Below, in pieces: positions 54,378 to 64,000 of a stretch of 64,000 nucleotides of DNA. The number at the start of each line of letters is the position of its first letter. Position 1 is the stretch's first letter. The stretch covers positions 18,930,501-18,994,500 of the forward strand of contig NC_050098.1 of the NCBI RefSeq assembly GCF_902167145.1, written 5' to 3'. A model generated the notes under the pieces. The model saw only the letters and a program-made list of their open reading frames with translations, had not been told where the DNA came from and did no database searches. The DNA is from Zea mays. Lineage: Eukaryota; Streptophyta; Magnoliopsida; Poales; Poaceae. Position numbers and translations under genes: made by a program.

Positions 54378-57300
54378 TTAAGGGTAGAAGCGACGTAGCT
54401 GTCGGATGTTCCAAGCGTTGTTGTAGACCTCGCCTTGACTGTTGGCCAGCTTGTACGTCCCGGGCTTCAAAACCTTGGCGATGAAGAACGGCCCTTCCCA
54501 GGGAGGCGTGAGCTTGTGCCGCCCTCGGGCGTCTTGACGCAGCCGAAGCACCAAGTCGCCCACCTGGAGGTCTCGGGACCGAACCCCTCGGGCGTGGTAG
54601 CGTCGCAGGGACTGCTGGTACCGCGCCGAGTGTAGTAAAGCCATGTCCCGAGCCTCTTCCAGCTGGTCCAGTGAGTCTTCTCGGTTTGTTCGATTGCTTT
54701 GGTCGTCGTACGCCCTCGTCCTCGGGGAACCGTATTCTAAGTTTGTGGGCAAGATGGCCTCGGCCCCATAGACTAGAAAGAATGGTGCGAAGCCCGTGGC
54801 TCGACTCGGCGTTGTCCTTAGACTCCAGACCACCGAGGGGAGTTCCTTCATCCATCGCCTGCCGAACTTGTGGAGGTCGTTGTAGATCCTCGGCTTGAGT
54901 CCTTGCAGAATCATGTCGTTGGCACGTTCTACCTACCCATTCGTCATGGGGTGAGCCACGGCGGCCCAGTCCACCCGGATGTGGTGATCCTCGCAGAAGT
55001 CCAGGAACTTTCTGCCGGTGAACTGGGTGCCGTTGTCGGTGATGATGGAGTTTGGGACCCTGAAGCGATGGATGATGTTGGTGAAGAATGCCACCGCCTG
55101 CTCGGATCTGATGCTGTTTAGGGGTCGGACCTCGATTCACTTAGAGAATTTGTCGATGGCAACCAGTAGGTGCGTGTAGCCCCCGGGTGCCTTCTGCAAG
55201 GAACCAACGAGGTCCAGACCCCACACAGCAAACGGCCAGGTGATGGGTATTGTTTGCAGAGCCTGAGCGGGCAGGTGGGTCTGCCTTGCGTAGAATTGGC
55301 ACCCTTGGCAGGTGCGAACAATTCTAGTGGCGTCGGTCACCGCGGTCGGCCAGTAGAAACCTTGTCGGAAAGCGTTTCCAACGAGGGCTCGAGGCGCTGC
55401 GTGATGACCGCAAGCCCCCGAGTGTATTTCTTGTAAGAGCTCCTGGCCTTCGGCGATGGATATGCATCGCTGGAGGATGCCGGAGGGGCTGCGGTGGTAG
55501 AGCTCCTTGCTGTCACCCAGCAAGACGAATGACTTGGCGCGCCGCGCCAGTCGCCGAGCTTCGGCTCTATCGAGGGGTAGCTCTCCTCGGTGGAGATATT
55601 GCAGGTATGGGGCCTGCCAGTTTCGATTAGGCGTGACCCCATTCCGCTCTTCCTCGACGCGCAGTGCCTCACCCTCGGGGGCCGAGGGTGCCTCGGGCTG
55701 AGCCGAGGGTGCCTCGGGCTGGGTCGAGGCCTTCTTGGGCTCGGGCGTGTTGTCGGTCTTGACTGAGGGTTGATGTAGGTCTCGGGAGAAGACATCCGGG
55801 GGAACCGTTGTCCGCCCCGAGGCTATCTTAGCCAGCTCGTCTGCAGTCTCGTTGTATCGCCGGGCGACGTGGTTGACCTCGAGCCCGTAGAACTTGTCTT
55901 CCAGGCGCCAAACCTCGTCACAGTAGGCTTCCATCTTCAGGTCGCGGCAGTGGGAGTTCTTCATGACTTGGTCGATGACAAGCTGCGAGTCACCGCGAGC
56001 GTCGAGGCGTCGGACCCCTAGCTCGATGGCGATGCGCAACCCATTGATCAGAGCCTCGTACTCAGCCACGTTGTTGGATGCCGGGAAATGGAGGCGCAGC
56101 ACGTAGCGGAGGTGCTTCCCGAGGGGCGAGATGAAGAGCAGGCCGGCGCCTGCCCCTATTTTCATCAGCGACCCGTCGAAAAACATGGTCCAGAGTTCCG
56201 GTTGGATCGGAGCCGTTGGGAGTTGGGTGTCGACCCATTCAGCCACAAAGTCCGCCAAGACTTGGGATTTGATGGCCTTCCAAGGGGCGAATGAGATCGT
56301 CTCGCCCATGATTTCCACCGCCCACTTTGCAATCCTACCCGAGGCTTCTCGGCACTGGATGATCTCCCCCAGGGGGAAGGATGACACCACAGTCACCGGA
56401 TGCGACTCGAAGTAGTGTCGCAACTTCCGTCGCGTCAGAATCACTGCGTACAGCAGCTTCTGAATTTGTGGGTAGCGGATCTTGGTCTCGGACAGTACCT
56501 CACTGATGAAGTAGACCGGCCTCTGGATGGGCAATGCATGCCCTTCTTCTCGTCTCTCAACCATGATCGCGGCACTGACCACCTGAGTGGTAGCGGCGAC
56601 GTAGATCAAGAGGGCTTCTCCGGCAGCGGGGGGCACCAGGATAGGTGCGTTCGTAAGGAGCGCCTTCAGGTTGCTGAGGGCTTCCTCGGCGTCGGGGGTC
56701 CAAGTGAAGCGCTCGGTCTTTCTTAAGAGGTGGTACAGAGGTAGGCCTCTTTCGCCGAGGCGCGAGATGAAACGGCTCAGAGCCGCAAGGCATCTCATGA
56801 CCCTCTGTACGCCTTTCAGGTCCTTGATGGGCCCCATGTTGGTGATGACCGTAATTTTCTCCGGGTTGGCCTCGATGCCCCGCTCGGAGACGATGAACCC
56901 CAAGAGCATGCCTCGGGGGACTCCGAGGACGCACTTCTCGGGATTGAGTTTTACGTCTTTCGCCTTGAGACACCAGAATGTCGTTTCAAGGTCGGAGAGG
57001 AGGTCGGAGGCTTTCCTCGTCTTGACTACGATGTCATCGATGTAAGCCTCGACCGTTCGACCAATGTGCTCTCCGAACACATGGTTCATGCACCTTTGGT
57101 ATGTCGCACCCGCATTCCTCAAACCAAATGGCATAGTAACGTAGCAGTACATGCCAAAAGGTGTGATGAAAGAAGTCGCGAGCTGGTCGGACTCTTTCAT
57201 CCTGATTTGGTGATACCCTGAGTAGGCATCAAGGAAAGACAGGGTTTCACACCGAGCAGTGGAATCCACGATTTGATCGATGTGAGGCAAAGGGTAGGGA

Positions 57301-57620
57301 ACCTTCGGACATGCTTTGTTTAGACAAGTGTAGTCTACACACATCCGCCATTTCTCTCCTTTCTTTCTCACAAGCACAGGGTTGGCAAGCCATTCGGGAT
57401 GGAATACCTCTTTGATAAACCATGTGGCCATCAGCTTGTGGATCTCCTCGCCTATGGCTCTGCGCTTTTCTTCGTCGAATCGGCGCATAGGCTGTTTCAC
57501 GGGTCGGGCTCCAGCTCGGATATCCAGCGAGTGCTCGGCGACATCCCTCGGTATGCCAGGCATGTCCGAGGGACTCCACGCAAAGACTTCGGCGTTCGCG
57601 CGGAGAAAGTCGACGAGCAC
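54378..57620 (-). pseudogene. pol: Pol of Huck-2 (reverse transcriptase, two RNase H domains, integrase), two stops
   Basis: One phase from 57620 to 54378. The first 827 residues are open: reverse transcriptase (WRMCVDYTCLNKACPK near 91; YIDD at 193-196), RNase H (337-410), second RNase H (477-600: Asp in FFDGS, Glu in VAEYEAL, Asp in RGDSQL, Asp in ETADELA), a Pro/Glu linker with repeats of QPEAPSA, the integrase zinc domain and WGLDLVGS. A TGA (55137-55139, Trp in related copies) and a TAG (54933-54935, Gln in Huck-1) interrupt the integrase, which otherwise runs to the TAA after RRFYP. An in-frame TAG precedes it at 57627-57629. Confidence 0.85.
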
Positions 57621-57626
57621 TGCTTC

Positions 57627-60600
57627 CTATTTGCGGTCGAGCTTGGAGCCAATCCGTATCTGCTTGGAGGCGTCGTTGCTGGGGTCGAGAGGGACGGACT
57701 TAACCGTCTCTGCTGGCTCGAAGTTGCCGGCATGGCGCTTCACGTCTGGCGCCTCCTTGGAGAGGCTCTCCAGGTCGGCGATGAGGGCCTCGGATTCGGC
57801 GAGGGCCTCGGCGTACTCCACGCACTCCACGTCGCATCCGTACGCGTGTCGGTACGTGGGGCCGACGGTGATGACCCCGTTGGGGCCCGGCATCTTGAGC
57901 TTGAGGTAGGTGTAGTTGGGACGGCCATGAACTTGGCGTAGCATGGCCTCCCCAGTACTGCGTGGTAGGTTCCTCGGAACCCGACCACCTCGAACGTGAG
58001 GGTTTCCCTTCGGAAGTTGGAGGGAGTCCCGAAGCAGACAGGCAGATCGAGTTGTCCGATGGGTTGGACGTGTTTTCCGGGGATGATCCCGTGAAAAGGC
58101 ACCGCGCCTGCCCGGATCAAGGACAGATCGATCCGCAGGAGCCCGAGGGTCTCGGCGTAGATGATGTTGAGGCTGCTGCGTCCGTCCATGAGGACCTTGG
58201 TGAGCCTGACGTTGCCGATGACGGGGTCGACAACGAGCGGATACTTCCCCGGGCTCGGCACGCGGTCGGGGTGGTCGCCCTGGTCGAAGGTGATGGGCTT
58301 GTCGGACCAGTCTATGTAGACTGGCGCCGCCACCTTTACCGAGCAGACCTCCCGACGCTCTTGCTTGCGGTGTCGAGCCGAGGCGTTCGCCACTGGCCCA
58401 CCGTAAATCATGAAGCAGTCGTGGACCTCGGGGAACTCCTCTGCCTTGTGATCCTCCTTCTTGTCGTTGTTGTGGGCCCTGCCACCTTCCGCAGGTGGCC
58501 CGGCCTTGTGAAAGTGACGCCGAAGCATGACGCACTCCTCAAGGGTGTGCTTGACGGGCCCCTGATGATAGGGGCACGACTCCTTGAGCATCTTGTCGAA
58601 GAGATTGGCGCCTCCGGGAGGCTTCCAAGGGTTCTTGTACTCAGCGGCGGCAACAAGGTCCGCGTCGGCGGTGTCGCGTTTCGCTTGCGACTTCTTCTTG
58701 CCCTTCTTCCTCGCGCCGCGCTGAGCGGACGCCTTGGGGACGTCTTCCGGCTGGCGGCTCTGGGGCTGCTTGTCCTTCCGGAAGATGGCCTCAACCGCCT
58801 CCTGGCCAGAGGCGAACTTGGTAGCGATGTCCATCAGCTCGCTCGCCCTGGTGGGGGTCTTGCGACCCAGCTTGCTCACCAGGTCGCGGCAGGTGGTGTC
58901 GGCGAGGAATGCGCCGACGACATCCGAGTCGGTGACGTTGGGCAGCTCGGTGCGCTGCTTCGAGAATCGCCGGATGTAGTCCCGGAGAGACTCTCCCGGC
59001 TGCTGGCGGCAGCTTCGGAGATCCCAGGAGTTCCCAGGGCGCACGTACGTGCCCTGGAAGTTGTCGGTGAAGGCTTGGACCAGGTCGTCCCAGTTGGAGA
59101 TCTGCCCCAGAGGCAGATGCTCCAGCCAGGCTCGAGCGGTGTCGGAGAGGAACATGGGGAGGTTGCGGATGATGAGGTTGTCATCGTTCGTTCCACCCAG
59201 CTGGCAGGCCAGCCGGTAGTCCGCGAGCCACAGTTCCGGCCTCGTCTCCCCCGAGTACTTTGTGATGGTAGTCGGGGTTCGGAACCGGGTCGGGAACGAC
59301 GCCCGTCGTATGGCCCGGCTGAAAGCCTGCGGACCGGGTGGTTCGGGCGAGGGACTCCAATCCTCCCCGCTGTCGTAGCGTCCCCCACGCCTGGGGTGGT
59401 AGCCTCGGCGCACCCTCTCGTCGAGGTAGGCTCGATGGTTGCGGTGGTGGTGCTCGTTGTCGAGGCGACCCGGGGCCGCAGGCGTCGTGTTGCGCGTGCG
59501 CCCGGTGTGGACCGAGGCTTCCTGCATAAATCGGGAAGTCGCGGCGCGATGCTCCGAGGGGTACCCCTGCCTTTGGGAGGCAGAGCTTTCGGCCCGTCGG
59601 ACCGCGGCATCCTCCAGGAGATTCTTGAGCTCTCCCTGGATACGTCGTCCTTCGGTGGTCGATGGTTCCGGCATCGCGCGGAGTAGTATTGCTGCTGCAG
59701 CCAGGTTCTGGCCGACCCCACTGGAAGCCGGTGGCGGCCTTGCCCTGACATCGTCGGCAATGCGGTGCTGGATGCCCTGGGGTAGATGACGCGCTTCTCC
59801 GGCCGGCGCTTGGTCTGCCCATTCCTGTCCGATGTTCCGTCGGAACTGCTCAAGTGTTCCTGCTCCCTCGTCGAGCCCGGTCTGCATCTCGCGGATTTGC
59901 TCGAGCTGTGCGTCCTGACCCCCCGCAGGGACTGGGACCACAGGTAGCTCCTGAAGGATGTCAACGCGAGGCACAGGCCTAGGGGGATCGCCGTTCTCCG
60001 GTATACCAAGATGGTTGCCTTCGCCGGGACCCCCTAGATCGACGTGGAAACATTCATGACTTGGGCCGCAGTCCTCGTCGCCGAAGCTGCGGCTACCATC
60101 GGAACAATCGGAGAGGCAGTAGTCGCATGCGGTCATGAAGTCCCGCATGGCACTGGGGTCACCGAGCCCGGAGAAATCCCAACAAAAGTCGGGCTCGTCA
60201 TCTTCCTCGGAACCCGAGGGTCCGTAGGTTGAGACAGTCGTCAATCTGTCCCAGGGCGACCGCATATGATACCCTGGAGGGTTGGTGCATGCCTCTATGA
60301 AGACTTCCACCGAAGCGGAGTCGCTTGGTGGGTCGAGGCTGAATCCAAAAGGCACGAGATGAGAATCGGTCGATACCTCTTAGTCGACGGGCGGTGACGA
60401 AGTCGCGTCAGGGGCGGATTGCACCGTTGTCTCAGGTACGAGGGCGACGCCTAGCAAGTCCTTCGCGAGCACGCTGGTGTCGTCCGTCTGCTTGGAGTCG
60501 GCGCGTTGCGGGGAAACGACGCTCGTCTTCGTCTCAGACGCGAGGTCGACGCCCGACACGTCCCCCGTTGGGGCGCCGGCGTCGTCGACTTGCTCGACAG

Positions 60601-60841
60601 CCGACGAGGTGCCGCCTCCTGCTTGGCCATGGTTGCCCCGCCTCCTCCTCCGTCGGCCGGGGAGGTGACGGGACAAACCCAAATGTTGTTCTTCCGCCAC
60701 GTGGGGAAGACGTCGTTGATTCCGCCGCCGGCGGGCGGGCTGACGGCCGCCATTGTCGATGTCGCGTGGCGGAGGAAGGAGTATCATGTCGTAGCTGTCG
60801 TCGAGGGACATGAACTCAAGACTCCCGAAACGGAGAATCGT
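57627..60841 (-). pseudogene. gag: Gag-protease of Huck-2 (one stop, one frameshift)
   Basis: The frame 60355-57740 is open for 871 residues: an acidic N-terminus, an Arg/Gly-rich segment (near 330-350), the retrotransposon gag domain (about 370-500: WLADYRLACQLGG, ARAWLEHLP, ESLRDYIRRFSKQR), a Lys-rich stretch, CPYHQGPVKHTLEECVML, and the protease (MDGRSSLNIIY, HAVLGRPCYAKFM). A TAA at 60380-60382 (CAA in Huck-1) cuts the N-terminus, and the Met used in Huck-1 is Ile here. A single-base loss near 57920 (GGGAC for GGGGAC) shifts the last part before the conserved TAG. Confidence 0.8.
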
Positions 60842-60916
60842 CCCGGGTTGGAGAGGTTGCTGGAGACTACCCATCTGGAGCTTGATGGGAAGCTGTCCGT
60901 CAACACGCAGCAGGCC

Positions 60917-60934
60917 CCTACCTAGCGCGCCAAC
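60917..60934 (-). other. Primer binding site of Huck-2
   Basis: The minus strand reads GTTGGCGCGCTAGGTAGG next to the 5' LTR, one base different from Huck-1. Confidence 0.6.
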
Positions 60935-62409
60935 TGTCGACGTTTCGACCCCGGGGGGTCCATGGACCGACGAGTGAATTGTCGCCGCGTGCCCCAGCCC
61001 AGATGGGTCAGCACGAGATGGAGCACGAAGGGGGGGGGGGAAGAAACAGGCAAAAGGGGAAACCCGCAACCTTCTTGTTGCCCTGCGCCCAGGTCGGGTG
61101 CGCTTGCAGTAGGGGGTTACAAGCGTCCGCGTGGGAGAGAGCCTTATGCGCCGGCCCGTTCCCCCGCGCGGCCAACCTCCTCGTACGAGAGCCCTGGACC
61201 TTCCTTTTATAGGCGTAAGGAGAGGGTCCAGGTGTACAATGGGGGTGTAGCAATGTGCTAACGTGTCTAGCAGAGAGGAGCTAGAGCCCTAAGTACATGC
61301 CGTCGTGGCAGTCAGAGAGGTTTTGGCACCCTGTTCATGTGATGTCGTGGCCGTCGGAGGAGAGCTGGAGCCCTGCGGAAGGACAGCTGTCGGGGCTGTC
61401 GAATCCTTGCTGACGTCTCCTTGCTTCCGTAAGGGGCTGAGAGCCGCCGTCGTCATGGAGCACACGGGGCGCCATCATTATTTGTTTACCGGGGCGAGCC
61501 AGATGGGACGCCGGTCTTGTTCCCCGTAGCCTGAGATAGCTAGGGGTAGGGTAATGATGCCCCCCCCCTGTGACGTGGTCGGTCCGAGCCCTAGGTCGGG
61601 CGAGGCGGAGGCTCCTCCGAGGTCGAGGTCGAGTCCGTCTTCCGAGGTCGAGTCCGAGCCTCGGGTCGGGCGAGGCGGAGACCGTCTTCCGAGGCCAAGG
61701 CTGTGTCCGAGCCCTGGGGTCGGGCGAGGCGGAGTTCGTCGTCCAGCGTCGAGGTTGAGCTCGAGCCCTGGGGTCGGGCGAGGCGGAGACCGTCTTCCGA
61801 GGCCGGGGCTGTGTCCGAGCCCTGGGGTCGGGCGAGGCGGAGTCCGTCGTCTTCTGAGTTGTGGTTGAGTCTGAACCCTGGGGTCGGGCGAGGCGAAGTC
61901 CATCTTCCGAGGCCGAGACGGGGGCCGAGCCCTGGGGTCGGGCGAGGCGGAGCTTCCTATGGCGCCCGAGGCTGGACTTAGCTGCTGTCAATCTCACTCT
62001 GTCGAGTGGCACAGCAGTCGGAGCGACGCAGGCGACGCTGTTTTCTTGTCAGGTCGGTCAGTGGAGCGGCGAAGTGACTGCGGTCACTTCGGCTCTGTCG
62101 ACTGAGGAGCGCGCGTCAGGATAAGGTGCCAGGCGATCCTTGCATTAAATGCTCCTGCGATACGGTCGGTTGGCGTGGCGATCTGGACAAGGTTGCTTCT
62201 CTGCGAAGACTGGGCCTCGGGCGAGACGTGAATCCTCCGGGGTCGGCCGCCTTTGCCCGAGGCTGGGCTCGGGCGAGGCGAGATCGTGTCCATTGAGAGG
62301 ACTAAGCCTTGACCTTAATTGCGTCCATCAGGCTTTTGCAGCTTTGTACTGATGGGGTTACCAGCTGAGATTAGGAGTCTTGGGGGTAACCCTAATTATG
62401 GCCCCGACA
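60935..62409 (-). repeat. 5' LTR of Huck-2 (1475 bp)
   Basis: Minus strand from TGTCGGGGCC (62409) to CGTCGACA (60935). TATA box CTATAAAAGG at 61203-61212. A G/C run of about ten near 61028 and several small indels separate it from the 3' LTR. It contains GC-rich repeats of about 54-60 bp at 61600-61950. Confidence 0.9.
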
Positions 62410-62578
62410 AGTTTATTTTAGCATCGAGAAATATAAAACCAGTTTAATTTTTCCTAAAATCATGTCCAGTCTTATAAAAAATGACATTTATTTGAATCTT
62501 GTTTATCTCCTTTTGGTATTAATTCACCGGTGAATACTCTTATTTTCTATTACGATTAATCTATGTTGACTTGGATAG
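62410..62578. other. Short flank between Huck-2 and a CACTA element
   Basis: Begins with the Huck-2 duplication AGTTT and ends with the CACTA duplication TAG. AT-rich; nothing recognised. Confidence 0.5.
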
Positions 62579-63660
62579 CACTAGTATAGAGAAGTTCTAT
62601 AGTGGCGGTTGTAAACCTATTTATAGTGGTGTTTTTCGTAACCGCCAGTGCTAGGGGCCAGTAGAAATCATCATTTTTACAGGCGTGTAACTGAGGATCG
62701 CCAGTGAAAATCAATTTTCACTGGCGGTCGGCGTAATAAAACCGACAGTGAAAAGCGATTTTCACTGGCGGTCGACGTAATAAAACCGCCAGTGCAAATC
62801 GTTTCCAGGGCCAGTAGAAATCATCATTTTTACAGGCCGACCGCCAGTGAAAATCGATTTTCACTGGCGATCGACGTAATAAAACCGCCAGTGCAAATCG
62901 TTTCCAGGAAACATAAAACATATTTTAAAAATAGTTAAAAAATTTATTTTTATTAGGGGGGCTTCAGCCCACCCGCCCGTCTCCGTCGGAAGTCACGACA
63001 TTTTTCGCGCAAAATTCGCGCGCTACGCGGTTGTTAGTATTCGAACCGTCGACCTCACCCTCGCGTGTACCCTCCCCTACCACTCCGTCTATGACATGTC
63101 TTGTGTCTAGTTTGTAGTTGTTTTCTCCACATATTACAACCATTTGAGTGTAAATTGCTTATTTGAGACCCTAAACGAATTCAAATAAAAAAGTTGTCAA
63201 CTACAAAGATAAATAACTTTTGAAGTTCTACAACTTTTATTTTGACACTTTTTTCATCCGAGGTAGTTTACAAAATTTGAATTTTAAATTTGACATACTT
63301 AGATTCAATTTTTGAGAACCGAAATGAGTTCAAATAAAAAAGTTGTCAACTACAAAGTTTCGTAACTTTTAGAGATCTACAACTTTTATTTTGATGGTTT
63401 TGTCATACGAGGCCGTTTGAAAAACTCGAAAAATTAAGGATAAAAATGATTTCTAGTGACGGTTCCTTAAGAAAACCGCCACTAGAAATCGTATTTCTAG
63501 TGGCGGTTCCTTAAGAAAACCGCCACTACAAATCATGAATTTCTACTGGCGGTTTTCTTAAGGAACCGCCACTAGAAATAATACAGTCGGTGGATAACTG
63601 AATCCGCCTGTATGTAAAAATATATCGTTCCCGCAGGTTTTGAGCCTTTTTCTACTAGTG
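62579..63660. mobile_element. Non-autonomous CACTA element (1082 bp)
   Basis: Starts CACTAGTATAGAGAAG and ends CTTTTTCTACTAGTG, inverted CACTAGTA ends flanked by TAG on both sides (62576-62578, 63661-63663). Subterminal DNA is built from palindromes: CCGCCAGTGAAAATCG mirrored by CGATTTTCACTGGCGG on the left (62600-62910), and GGTTCCTTAAGAAAACCGCC types on the right (63455-63570). No transposase. Two copies of a block with AAAAAGTTGTCAACTACAAAG lie at about 63179 and 63328. Confidence 0.85.
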
Positions 63661-63663
63661 TAG

Positions 63664-64000
63664 GCTCCACTAGCTAGACGCGATCAAGTCGCAAAGAAAC
63701 ACCCATTGTTTTTTTTTTCTTGTTTATAAACATGTGAACAAAATCTGTTAATCGAGGTTTGAATTATTAGCACAAAATCGATACAATCACATAAAGAGAA
63801 TGCTGTGGAAATAAGCTGACGAAATACGGCGGACGGCCAGATGGTTGTGATGAATCTATCAATCTCAAGATCTGTATTTGCTTTGTGTTTATATTGTAAG
63901 TGAGCATGCATGTACAAGTAACAAGTGACATATATATATGTGTTCATATTGAATAGGATTAAGTATGCGATAGCTATTCGATAAATGTGTTTTGTCATCG
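63664..64000. other. Unassigned AT-rich end of window
   Basis: No recognised element. A 104-codon frame on the minus strand (63998-63684) has no domain or start context that supports it. Confidence 0.4.

Larger units (their letters stand above)
39368..62409 (-). mobile_element. Huck-2: Huck-like Ty3/gypsy retrotransposon, interrupted by an Opie-like element
   Basis: Both LTRs (5' 60935-62409, 3' 39368-40856) are flanked by a perfect duplication AGTTT (39363-39367 and 62410-62414). Without the 9548-bp insertion and its 5-bp duplication it measures about 13.5 kb, the size I expect for Huck. Order on the minus strand: LTR, primer site, gag-protease, pol, 3' region, LTR. It holds fewer lesions than Huck-1: two stops in pol, one stop and one frameshift in gag. 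Confidence 0.9.

Noticed and set aside
57962..59686. A 574-codon plus-strand frame opposite Huck-2 gag
   Set aside because: It mirrors a GC-rich gag gene whose codon bias keeps the antisense strand open. Huck-1 breaks it into small pieces and no domain is visible.
63684..63998. A 104-codon frame at the window end
   Set aside because: No domain, AT-rich low-complexity codons, no promoter or homologous context seen.

Overview
This window is repeat-rich intergenic DNA from a grass genome, almost certainly maize or another Zea species. I recognise Grande-, Huck- and Opie/Ji-type LTR retrotransposons, which are hallmark Zea families, nested in each other and in CACTA transposons. Family names come from memory of termini, LTR lengths and protein features, not from a search. 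I see no ordinary host gene, no bacterial feature and no CRISPR.

Layout. (1) 1-7400: a Grande-like Ty3/gypsy element on the minus strand, cut by the window start, with a 628-bp 5' LTR, a decayed pol, no gag, and an antisense intron-containing gene. (2) 7401-22789: a CACTA (En/Spm) transposon with broken TNP2-like and Transposase_24-like genes, interrupted at 12480-21687 by a Ji-like Sirevirus (Ty1/copia, minus strand, duplication CCCAT). (3) 23176-35774: Huck-1, a Ty3/gypsy element on the minus strand inside what looks like an old LTR. Its 5' LTR is reduced to a palindrome of U5 ends. (4) 35775-39367: AT-rich DNA with an L1-type LINE fragment split by a long foldback and a tiny MITE, then a tRNA-derived SINE and another MITE. 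(5) 39368-62409: Huck-2 (duplication AGTTT), carrying at 43366-52913 a young Opie-like Sirevirus (plus strand, duplication GCCGC) whose two 1336-bp LTRs look identical. (6) 62579-63660: a 1082-bp non-autonomous CACTA (duplication TAG).

Nesting gives an order of events: CACTA before Grande and Ji-like; old LTR before Huck-1; Huck-2 before Opie-like; LINE before foldback and MITE. The retroelements encode Gag, protease, reverse transcriptase, RNase H and integrase. None looks fully intact; the Opie-like copy is closest, with one premature stop in pol.

Points most worth a second look: the Huck-1 palindromic end with near-matching target duplications on both sides; an antisense reading frame kept in both Huck copies at the place where Grande carries its antisense gene; the gag/pol junction of the Sireviruses; and TATA boxes held in the loop of an inverted repeat in both Sirevirus families.
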